Source of the DNA: a virus
Strand: one strand, 5' to 3'
Virus record (IMG/VR): IMGVR_UViG_3300048928_000093
Span: 1-20,192 of that record
Length of the DNA stretch: 20,192 nucleotides
Shown here: one piece after another, positions 5,284 through 12,598 of the stretch
Position numbering within the stretch: position 1 is the stretch's first letter
How the letters are laid out: the number at the start of each line of letters is the position of its first letter
Notes under the pieces: model-generated
What the model was told of the DNA's origin: nothing
What the model saw: only the letters and a program-made list of their open reading frames with translations
Database searches by the model: none
Translations under genes and position numbers: made by a program

Positions 5284-6286
5284 GTCGGATTCTACGCAAG
5301 TCAGCGCCTCTCGCGCAATCACCGTGCCGTTCCATGGTGCAGACCTGTTCGTGGTCGAGTACAACGGCCAGCCGTACACGCCCATGCGCCCGATCGTGGA
5401 GGGCATGGGGCTCACCTGGCCATCGCAGTTTCGCAAGCTCTCCGCAAATAAGGAGCGCTGGGCCATCACTGTCATGGAGACGCCTCTGCAAGGGGTTTCC
5501 GAGTCGGAAACCCCTTCGGGTGGCGTGCAAAAAATGCTCGCCATGCCACTGCGCAAGTTGCCCGGATGGCTGGCGAGCATTGAATCCGGAAAAGTGAAGA
5601 GTGCCGAAGCGCGAGCTGCGGTGATCCAGTACCAGAACGAGTGCGACGACGTGCTGTGGCAGTACTGGAACGACGGCGCGGCCGTCAATCCACGCGCCCT
5701 GTACTCCGTGAACCCGGGTGACAAGCTGACCGCAGAGGAGGCCGAGTCACTGCGCCTGATGTTGAAGACTGCGGCAGACCGCCTGCCCAAGGCCAAACAG
5801 GCGGCGCTGATGGTGCAGGGCTGGAGCAAGCTCAAGGCGCACTTCAAGGTCGGCTACCGCGAGATTCCGCGCCACGAGTTCAGCGAGGCGGTATCGATCA
5901 TCGCTCGCCACACGGCGGAATGGGAAGTGGTGGATGAGGCGCCGCCGGTGGCCACGGACAACGAGAAAATCAAGCGGGCCTTCGAGCTGGCTTCCGAAGT
6001 TGCACAGCAGGCGGCAGTCACTGTGTTCAACGCCGTGATCGATGACCAGGAAGTACACAAACACAATCGCTGGATGTTCAACATGGACTGGTTCCCACAA
6101 AGGGGAGCCCCTAGGCCATGGGCTGCTCCCATCGATCACCACTCCATGGTGGTGTCCATGGCTGATTTGCCCGGCCGACTGCTTGAAAAAGGGTCCATGA
6201 TGCCAACGAATCAGGAGCTCGCCGACCTCGCGGCAGCATGCAATCAGCGTCTGGCGCAGCGCATGCACCAGCAGGCAAGCAAGTAG
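5282..6286 (+). CDS. ant: Phage antirepressor with P22_AR_N-type domain
   Basis: This encodes 334 aa. The ATG at 5282 has AAGGA (5271-5275) 6 nt upstream; the longer frame to 5156 overlaps the Arc-like gene. Residues ~10-120 carry the P22 antirepressor N-terminal pattern: ITVPFHGADLFVVEYNG, YTPMRPIVEGMGLTW, QFRKLSANKERW, then MPLRKLPGWLASI and the helix AVIQYQNECDDVLWQYW. The C-terminal half is a separate, mostly helical domain (EAESLRLMLKTAADRLPK, HNRWMFNMDWFP) that I do not recognise. Antirepressors bind and inactivate phage repressors, promoting induction. It follows an Arc-like gene and faces a Mnt-like gene, as in P22 immI. A perfect 27-bp palindrome lies within codons ~70-78. Confidence 0.85.
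   Translation: MSDSTQVSASRAITVPFHGADLFVVEYNGQPYTPMRPIVEGMGLTWPSQFRKLSANKERWAITVMETPLQGVSESETPSGGVQKMLAMPLRKLPGWLASIESGKVKSAEARAAVIQYQNECDDVLWQYWNDGAAVNPRALYSVNPGDKLTAEEAESLRLMLKTAADRLPKAKQAALMVQGWSKLKAHFKVGYREIPRHEFSEAVSIIARHTAEWEVVDEAPPVATDNEKIKRAFELASEVAQQAAVTVFNAVIDDQEVHKHNRWMFNMDWFPQRGAPRPWAAPIDHHSMVVSMADLPGRLLEKGSMMPTNQELADLAAACNQRLAQRMHQQASK
5289..5318 (-). promoter_or_regulatory. Candidate promoter for the antisense RNA
   Basis: Read on the minus strand, TTGCGC (5318-5313) and TAGAAT (5294-5289) are 18 bp apart. The -10 matches the consensus at five of six positions, the -35 at three. It lies inside the first codons of the antirepressor. Confidence 0.4.
5490..5516. repeat. 27-bp perfect palindrome inside the antirepressor gene
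   Basis: A 13-bp arm beginning AAGGGGTTTCCGA is repeated inverted around the single base G5503. It encodes the variable GVSESETP loop between the P22_AR_N core segments. It could be a protein-binding site or a strong mRNA hairpin. Confidence 0.85.
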
Positions 6287-6323
6287 TTGTCCTCTGTTCC
6301 CTGAGTACTTTTCAGTTACTCGG

Positions 6324-6345
6324 AACCCCGCTTCGGCGGGGTTTT
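6324..6345 (+). terminator. Rho-independent terminator after antirepressor
   Basis: An 8-bp stem (AACCCCGC / GCGGGGTT) closed by a TTCG tetraloop, then TT. It ends the rightward antirepressor operon 38 nt after its stop. Confidence 0.85.
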
Positions 6346-6349
6346 GCGC

Positions 6350-6380
6350 TTGTGGAGCAGGCCGCCGTCTTTGCTACGAT
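6350..6380 (+). promoter_or_regulatory. Candidate promoter of the lipoprotein moron
   Basis: TTGTGG (6350-6355) and an extended -10, TGCTACGAT (6372-6380), have a 19-bp spacer. Placed between a terminator and the lipoprotein Shine-Dalgarno sequence, it would allow expression independent of the late operon. Confidence 0.5.
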
Positions 6381-6406
6381 GTGCTCTCGTTCATCACGGA
6401 GGGGGT

Positions 6407-6877
6407 ATGAGACTGCGTTTGATAGCTGTGGCTTCGCTCTGCTGCCTGGCCTTGTCGGCTTGCGGCCCGCACGGGGAGGCCAAGGACGCCGTTAAATCCA
6501 TGCTAAATGATCCAGATAGCGCGAAATTTTCGCATCTATCAAATGGCGTTGGCAAAGGTGATGTTTGCGGCCTTGTAAATGCAAAAAACAGAATGGGGGG
6601 CTATGTTGGAGACACCCCTTTTTACTATCAGAAGCTCACTATGATGGCTTCTATGGTGAAGCCGCCAGAAGAACGTGACTTTAAGTCACTATGGATTTCC
6701 AAGCGAGCGGGAAACTCAAGCGATGAGTATGTCGAACTCGCCATGAAATGCAGGGCTGCAAAAAAGTGGCCGGAGATCTGCGGAACTTCTTACCCAGCAA
6801 GGATACCGGAAATGTGCGATGAGTTTGATGAAGGAAAGAATATCTATAATTTCCTTGACGAAAAGTACGGTAGATAA
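6407..6877 (+). CDS. Prophage lipoprotein (moron) of unknown function
   Basis: This encodes 156 aa. The ATG at 6407 follows GGAGG (6398-6402). The N-terminus MRLRLIAVASLCCLALSAC is a lipoprotein signal with the lipobox L16-S17-A18-C19. The mature part starts GPHGEAKDAVKSMLNDPDSAKF, followed by GDVCGLVNAKNRMGGYVGDTPF, a pattern I recognise from small bacterial and prophage lipoproteins without assigned role. Two further Cys residues (AMKCRAAKK, PEICGT) could pair. The gene has its own promoter-like sequence and is closed by tandem terminators. Its 3' half is clearly more AT-rich than its neighbours. These are marks of a moron expressed in the lysogen; surface exclusion of other phages is one possibility, with no direct evidence. 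Confidence 0.75.
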   Translation: MRLRLIAVASLCCLALSACGPHGEAKDAVKSMLNDPDSAKFSHLSNGVGKGDVCGLVNAKNRMGGYVGDTPFYYQKLTMMASMVKPPEERDFKSLWISKRAGNSSDEYVELAMKCRAAKKWPEICGTSYPARIPEMCDEFDEGKNIYNFLDEKYGR

Positions 6878-6898
6878 AGCTCACGTTATATAAGCAAG

Positions 6899-6919
6899 AC
6901 CCGCTTCGGCGGGTTTTTT
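6899..6919 (+). terminator. Rho-independent terminator after lipoprotein gene
   Basis: ACCCGC / GCGGGT with a TTCG tetraloop is followed by five more T residues. It is the first of two tandem hairpins. Confidence 0.85.
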
Positions 6920-6923
6920 AATT

Positions 6924-6948
6924 GGCTCGCCATTGGCGGGCCTTTTTT
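6924..6948 (+). terminator. Second terminator, upstream of tape measure gene
   Basis: An 8-bp stem with one G-U pair (GGCTCGCC / GGCGGGCC) and a 3-nt loop is followed by six T residues. It ends four bases before the tape measure Shine-Dalgarno sequence, so late transcription must pass both hairpins. Confidence 0.75.
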
Positions 6949-6962
6949 ATTGGAGCCGCACA

Positions 6963-9900
6963 ATGGAAATAGCAGCGCTGGGCTTGCGGGTTGACGCCGA
7001 TGGCGTGGATAGGGCCGCAAAGTCTCTTGAAAACCTGAGTGCCCAAGGAGAGAAGGCGGAAAAGGCAGTTGGCGGCATTGAGAAGACCGCTGCCAAGGTT
7101 CAGAAGTCTCTGGAGGGTCTTGGAAAATCTGGGGTTGATGCTGGCCAATCGGTGAAGAAGATTGGCGACGACTCCAGCGCCGCAAAGGCGCCTGTCGATG
7201 CCCTGGGTGCATCTGCTGACAAGGCGGCGCAGGCAGAGGCGCGACTGGCAGAGCAGGCTGAGCGCGCAGGCATGAGCGTTGGTGCCATGAAGGCAGCGCT
7301 GCGCGGCGTCCCTGCGCAGTTCACCGACATCGCCGTGTCCCTCCAAGGCGGCATGAGCCCGCTCACGGTGTTCTTGCAGCAGGGCGGCCAGTTGAAGGAC
7401 ATGTTCAACGGGGCGGGCAATGCTGCCCAGGCTCTTGGGAGCTATGTGATCGGACTGGTGAACCCTTTCACCGTGGCGGCGGCTGCTGCGGCGGCGCTGG
7501 GTGTCGCCTACTACCAAGGCTCCAAGGAGCTGGACGCCCTGCGCTTGGCAATCGTCACTACCGGCAACGCCACGGGCGTGTCCGTGACGGAGTTGCGTCA
7601 ACTGGCGGCAGAGATGGGTGCAGTCAGCGGGTCGGAGGCAAAAGCCTCTGCTGCATTGGCCAGTTTTGCGCGCGCCGGGGTCCAGGGCATCGACACCCTG
7701 AAGGACTATGCACAAGCGGCTGTGGATTGGGAAAAGACCACAGGAACCTCGGTGGAGAAGACCGCCAAGGCATTCGCCAGCCTGCAGGAAGACCCGCTCA
7801 AGGCGGCAATGGATCTGCAAAAGGGAATGAATTTCCTGACCGTGGCTACTTACGAGCAGGCAAAGGCATTTGAAGACCAAGGCAAGAAGTCGGAAGCTGC
7901 CGCAGTTCTGCAGCGGCAATATGCCAAGGCCCTAAATCAAGGTTCATCTGAAATACGCGACAACCTTGGAACGCTTGAACGTAGCTGGGACAAGCTTGGA
8001 AAGACGGCGTCCGCTGTTTGGGGTCTGATGTTGGGCGCCGGCCGATCTGCCACCCTTGCGGATCAAATTGGAGGACTGCGGGAAGAAATCTCTAATATGG
8101 AACGCCAGCTCACCGAAAGATCTGGTTTTTCAGAAACTGGCGGGGGAGCGGCCACGGGGCGTGGTGCACGTTTGAATGCCAAGGATGTTGAGCTTCTGAA
8201 AGAGCGGCTGAGGGTTCGCAAGGAAGAACTATCTACGTTGGAGAAAACGGCACAGCAGGAGAAGGACGCTGCTGAGCAACTGGCAAACCGTGACCGCCAA
8301 CTTAAGGCTCTGGACGAGTGGAATTCGCGCGAACTGAAGTACCTTTCCGACGCTGAAAAACTGAAGCGCGAACTCAACCAGGAGAGGGAGTTGGGCGTCC
8401 GTGCCGGGAAATCTGAGAAAGAGATCCTTGATCGTCTGGCCGCCATCCGAGAGGAGTACGCCCAAAAGAACAAGGGTGCTGCGCGCGAGATGAACAAGGA
8501 AATCTCCGAGCAGGCCAAGGTCTATGCCGAACTGGCGGGGCTGACCAGCACCTATTACACCGAGCTGGCGCGCGGACAAAAGCAGTTCGAGAAGGGTGAA
8601 ATCACCCGTGAGCAATACGTCAAGTTTGTCGAGACGCTGATTCAAAAGCAGCCTTTTGTCATTGCGCAGAAGAAGGAGGAGGCGAAGGTACTGCAGGAGA
8701 GCTTGACTCTTGCTGAGCGCGAGCGTCAGCAGCGCCTGAAGGTGTATGCCTCCGCTGAGAAAAACACCAGCAGCATCCAGGACGGCAACAAGAAGTTGCG
8801 CGAAGAAATCGAGCTGATCGGGCTGAGTTCTGACGCCCAAGAGTCGATCCTGATGCAGCGAGAGCGCGCCATCTTGCTGGTCAAGCGGCAGCATTTGGCT
8901 GAACTGGAGCGAGCCGAGGCGGTGTTTGGCTTCATGAGCCGAGAGCAGATCGCCCTGATGCAAGAGATCGATGCCTTGGAGGAGCGTCTCGCTTTGATGG
9001 GCGACAAGGGCATTCGAGAAAAGAGCGCGCGAGTCGGCAAGCAGATCGAGCAAGACTGGGAGAAGGTCTCGCAGACCATCAGCCGCACGCTCAGCGACTA
9101 CATCATGAGCGGAGGCAAGGACGCGGCGACATATCTGAAGCGTCTGTTCGCAACGCTCGTTCTTGAGCCAATCGTCCAGTACGGGGTGAATGCTGTTTTT
9201 GGGAAGGGGCGTGGCGCTGGCGGCGCTGGCGGAGGTGCCGGCAATTTCGCGCTAAACAACGCGGGGCTGTTTGGTGCTGGTGCTCAGGCCTTGTGGGGCA
9301 TGTCTGCCGGCGCCAGTACCGCCAGCCTATTTGGAGCCAACGCTGTGGGGATGATGGGCGGCGATGCCCTGGGCGCCATGATCGCAGGCAATGGTGCATG
9401 GGCAGGCGTTGGCGCTGGAGCAGGTGCAGGCGCGGCCGGAGCGGCTGGAACAGGTGCGATGGGCATGTTGAGCGCGATCCCCGTCTGGGGCTGGGCGCTT
9501 GCTGCTGTTGCTGCCCTGGCGCTCGGTGGCGCATTCTCTTCGCGTGGGCCGAATCACTCCGGCGGCGTTGCATCTACAGCGACAGGGGACCGGGCAGAGG
9601 CTGCGCGCCAGGCGCTGGGCGTCGATGCCTGGGGCAATACCCTGGGCGACTTCACCACGCGGGGGAATGCCGAACTGGACAAGCAACTCGACACCACAGT
9701 GAAGGGGATGCTGGACCTGTACAAGCAGCTGGCCAAGATCGGCGGCGCCACGGTGAAGGACATCGACATCGCGGCTGGTTTCTCTGTGAACCCGAAGCAC
9801 GGCGACGAAGGCGCCATGGGCTTCTTCCAGATCATCGACAAGGCCACGGGCGAGATCCTGTCCCGGTTCAAGGACCGGGAGATGGACACCGACCCGCAGA

Positions 9901-11690
9901 AGGCCTGGGCCAAGTTCGTTGCGGAGATGGGCGGCGCGTTGGTCACGGAGATCAAGAAGGGCGATATCCCCGGCTGGATGAAGGAGGAGCTGGACGCCCT
10001 GGGCGACGACTTGACGCTGGAAGGGCTGAACGCCGCGATCCAGCGCATTGCTGTCATCGATGCTGCATTCAAGGGCTGGGCGGACACGGTGATCGGGTTT
10101 GCCAACCTGACCGCCAAGGCCCAGACCGAGCTGCTGAAGTTCAGCAACGGCATCGAGGCGCTGGCCAACAACGTCAACGCCTTCTATGCCAGCTTCTACT
10201 CGGAGCAGGAGCGCGCGGAGATCCTGCAGCGCCAAGTGCGAGACCAGCTCAAAAAGCTGGGCATCGACATCGATCCTGCAGGGGGTGAGGCTGCGAAGAA
10301 GGCCTTCCGCAAGCTGATCGAGGACGCGCTGGCCTCTGGCAACAACGAGCTGGCGGCCAAGCTGCTGGCCCTGGCGCAGCTGTTCGGCGTGGCGGCCGAC
10401 GCGGCGCAGAAGTCGGCCGAGGTGGCTGCTGATGCCGCCAAGAAGGCGGCGGACGAGGCCCAGGCCGCGGCCGAGGAGGCGGCGCGCGCGGCAGCAGAGG
10501 CGCACCAGAAGCTGAAGGATGCGGCGGTTGCCAACTTCGAAGCGGCTGTCAACCGGGAGAAGGAATACTGGCAGGGCGTGCTGTCCAGCTCGCAAGAGGC
10601 TGTGCAGGCGATCACCAGCATCCTGACCCCGGTGAAGCAGGCAGCGAAGGAGCTGTTCGGCAGCATTGAGGATGCCAGCCAGATGCAGGCGGTGCAGGGG
10701 ATGCTGTACATCGAGCGGGCCATTGCCGGCCTGCGCGGTGGCGCCAAGCTCTCCAGCTACGACGGGCTCACGGACGCGATCAGCGCGGCGCGCGGCGGCA
10801 TCACATCGGGCCGCTACGCCTCGCAGTTCGAGCGCGACCGTGACGCCCTGGTGCTGGCTAACCAGCTCTCGCAGATCTCCGGTTACGGAGACCTGCAACT
10901 CAGCGTCGAGGAAAGGCAGCTGAAGAACTCGCAAGAGCAGCTCCAGAAGCTGGACAAGACGCTCACCTACTGGCGTGACCTGCTGGACGACAACAAAGCC
11001 CAGATCGATGCCACGCTGAGCGTTGAGAGGGCGATTGAAGCGCTCAAGAAGCTGATGTTCCCGGACAAACTTGGGGGCAACGGCAGCGAGCCAGGCAAGG
11101 GGACCTACACGGGAGCCGACCTGGGCGGTGGTGGGACTGGTCCTGGTGCGGCGCCGGTGGACTCGAAGTACAAGCGGCCAGCTCCTGATGGGTCTGGTGG
11201 CTCGTTCTACAACCCTGTGATCGACGCGGCCGAAATCGCAAAGCTGGATGGGCTCTCTGGTCTGTACCACTCGTTCGACGGCACCGGCAATCTGCGGGGT
11301 CTGTTGGAGGCAATTCGCTCAGCTGGAGGCACGCTATCTGACCTCTCGGCGCTGTCTGGGCTCTACGAGTCGGACTGGCGCAGGGCGGCAGAGACCGTGG
11401 GCATTCCTGCATTCGACGTGGGCGCGAACCGCATACCCCAGGACATGCTGGCGGTACTGCACAGAGATGAGGCGGTGATCCCAGCTGCCTTCAATCCATG
11501 GGCTGGTGGGTCGATGGGTGGCGACTTGGGGGTTGAGGTGCGTGCGCTACGCGCTGAACTGGCCCAGCTCCGCGAGGATCAGCGTGCACAAGCGTCCGCG
11601 ACCCTCAGCCTGCAACGGCAGACCGCGAAGATTATCCAGCGCTGGGACGGCGATGGACTCCCTCATGAACGACAGGAGCAAAACGCATGA
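6963..11690 (+). CDS. Tail length tape measure protein
   Basis: This encodes 1575 aa. The ATG at 6963 has GGAG (6952-6955) 7 nt upstream. The start (MEIAALGLRVDADGVDRAAKSLENL) and residues ~85-330, containing AALRGVPAQFTDIAVSLQGG and MSPLTVFLQQGGQLKDMF, match the prophage tail tape measure family seen in lambda-like phages. The middle (~430-690) is long alpha-helical coiled coil. Residues ~744-859 are an unusually Gly/Ala-rich hydrophobic stretch ending IPVWGWALAAVAALALGG, probably membrane-active during DNA entry. An Ala-rich coiled coil lies near 1143-1189. By the usual ~1.5 Å per residue rule the tail would be roughly 230 nm; that is an estimate. The gene stop overlaps the next ATG (ATGA). 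Confidence 0.95.
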   Translation: MEIAALGLRVDADGVDRAAKSLENLSAQGEKAEKAVGGIEKTAAKVQKSLEGLGKSGVDAGQSVKKIGDDSSAAKAPVDALGASADKAAQAEARLAEQAERAGMSVGAMKAALRGVPAQFTDIAVSLQGGMSPLTVFLQQGGQLKDMFNGAGNAAQALGSYVIGLVNPFTVAAAAAAALGVAYYQGSKELDALRLAIVTTGNATGVSVTELRQLAAEMGAVSGSEAKASAALASFARAGVQGIDTLKDYAQAAVDWEKTTGTSVEKTAKAFASLQEDPLKAAMDLQKGMNFLTVATYEQAKAFEDQGKKSEAAAVLQRQYAKALNQGSSEIRDNLGTLERSWDKLGKTASAVWGLMLGAGRSATLADQIGGLREEISNMERQLTERSGFSETGGGAATGRGARLNAKDVELLKERLRVRKEELSTLEKTAQQEKDAAEQLANRDRQLKALDEWNSRELKYLSDAEKLKRELNQERELGVRAGKSEKEILDRLAAIREEYAQKNKGAAREMNKEISEQAKVYAELAGLTSTYYTELARGQKQFEKGEITREQYVKFVETLIQKQPFVIAQKKEEAKVLQESLTLAERERQQRLKVYASAEKNTSSIQDGNKKLREEIELIGLSSDAQESILMQRERAILLVKRQHLAELERAEAVFGFMSREQIALMQEIDALEERLALMGDKGIREKSARVGKQIEQDWEKVSQTISRTLSDYIMSGGKDAATYLKRLFATLVLEPIVQYGVNAVFGKGRGAGGAGGGAGNFALNNAGLFGAGAQALWGMSAGASTASLFGANAVGMMGGDALGAMIAGNGAWAGVGAGAGAGAAGAAGTGAMGMLSAIPVWGWALAAVAALALGGAFSSRGPNHSGGVASTATGDRAEAARQALGVDAWGNTLGDFTTRGNAELDKQLDTTVKGMLDLYKQLAKIGGATVKDIDIAAGFSVNPKHGDEGAMGFFQIIDKATGEILSRFKDREMDTDPQKAWAKFVAEMGGALVTEIKKGDIPGWMKEELDALGDDLTLEGLNAAIQRIAVIDAAFKGWADTVIGFANLTAKAQTELLKFSNGIEALANNVNAFYASFYSEQERAEILQRQVRDQLKKLGIDIDPAGGEAAKKAFRKLIEDALASGNNELAAKLLALAQLFGVAADAAQKSAEVAADAAKKAADEAQAAAEEAARAAAEAHQKLKDAAVANFEAAVNREKEYWQGVLSSSQEAVQAITSILTPVKQAAKELFGSIEDASQMQAVQGMLYIERAIAGLRGGAKLSSYDGLTDAISAARGGITSGRYASQFERDRDALVLANQLSQISGYGDLQLSVEERQLKNSQEQLQKLDKTLTYWRDLLDDNKAQIDATLSVERAIEALKKLMFPDKLGGNGSEPGKGTYTGADLGGGGTGPGAAPVDSKYKRPAPDGSGGSFYNPVIDAAEIAKLDGLSGLYHSFDGTGNLRGLLEAIRSAGGTLSDLSALSGLYESDWRRAAETVGIPAFDVGANRIPQDMLAVLHRDEAVIPAAFNPWAGGSMGGDLGVEVRALRAELAQLREDQRAQASATLSLQRQTAKIIQRWDGDGLPHERQEQNA

Positions 11691-12598
11691 ACCAACTGCG
11701 CGTGGTAAATCCTTTGACGGTTACCTCTGCAATGCTGGTGAGCACGGACGTGCCAGAGAACGACTATCCCGAGTGGTCCTCTGGCACGACCTACAACACT
11801 GGCGCACGGGTGATCCTGGCTGCGCAGCACAAGGTCTACGAAAGCGCGGCGGACAGCAATGTTGGGAACAACCCAGCAACGCCGTCAGCCACGCCGAAGT
11901 GGAAAGAAGTTGGTCCCACTAACCGCTGGAAAGTGTTTGATGAGTCGAACTCTTCTCAGACTGTTCAGGCCAACAAGATCACCTACCGAATTCGTCCTGG
12001 CCAATCCATACCTGCCCTTGGTGTGCTGAATATCCGGGCGGGCGTTGAAATAAAGGTCACTGTATTTGACGCAGGCGGCGCTCAGGTGACCCAGCGTGTT
12101 ATTCGGCTTGCCCGCTACCCCGTAGCCTCCTCTTGGTGGACTTGGTACTTCGGCGAGAAGCGCGCCCCAACACAGGCATTGATCACGGATTTGCCTTCAT
12201 ACCCGACTGGAGAAATCCTGATTGAGATTACCGGCACCTCTGAACTGGCTGTTGGCGTGATTCTTCTTGGTGTCGTGCGTGATTTTGGCCTATGGGTTAA
12301 GGCAGGCGCGCGAGTCGGTATTCAGGACTATTCTCGAAAAGAGCGTACTGAATTCGGAGATACCGTCATTGTTGAGCGCGCCTTTGCAAAAAGAGCAACC
12401 CTCCAACTATGTGTTGCTGCTGGTGAAGTAGATGCTCTGAATTCATTCATGGCTGACGTGCGTGCGAAAGCATGTCTATGGATAGGCTCCGAGCGGTATG
12501 AATCCACCACTGTTTATGGCTTCTACAAAAACTACGACTTCGGCATTGATTATTACGACTATTCCACTTTTGAGGTGGATCTTGAGGGCCTGACATGA
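11687..12598 (+). CDS. Distal tail protein with carbohydrate-binding-like module
   Basis: This encodes 303 aa, coupled to the tape measure gene by an ATGA overlap. Residues ~28-75 (YPEWSSGTTYNTGARVIL, HKVYESAADSNVGNNPA, WKEVGPTNRWKVFD) look like a ChtBD3/CBM5_12-type module, with spaced Trp and Tyr residues. Residues ~75-195 form a beta-sandwich-like region (YRIRPGQSIPALGVL, SSWWTWYFGEKRAP). The C-terminus (YSRKERTEFGDTVIVERAFAKR to DYSTFEVDLEGL) recalls the tube-like domains of distal tail proteins. Placed directly after the tape measure, it should form or decorate the tail tip and may bind cell-surface glycans. The exact class (Dit-like or tip adhesin) is uncertain. Confidence 0.6.
   Translation: MNQLRVVNPLTVTSAMLVSTDVPENDYPEWSSGTTYNTGARVILAAQHKVYESAADSNVGNNPATPSATPKWKEVGPTNRWKVFDESNSSQTVQANKITYRIRPGQSIPALGVLNIRAGVEIKVTVFDAGGAQVTQRVIRLARYPVASSWWTWYFGEKRAPTQALITDLPSYPTGEILIEITGTSELAVGVILLGVVRDFGLWVKAGARVGIQDYSRKERTEFGDTVIVERAFAKRATLQLCVAAGEVDALNSFMADVRAKACLWIGSERYESTTVYGFYKNYDFGIDYYDYSTFEVDLEGLT

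Noticed and set aside
9327-11270. Long minus-strand open frame (647 codons) opposite the tape measure gene
   Set aside because: It is a GC-rich shadow frame, full of Arg, His, Leu and Gln with no domain, fully inside a convincing tape measure gene.
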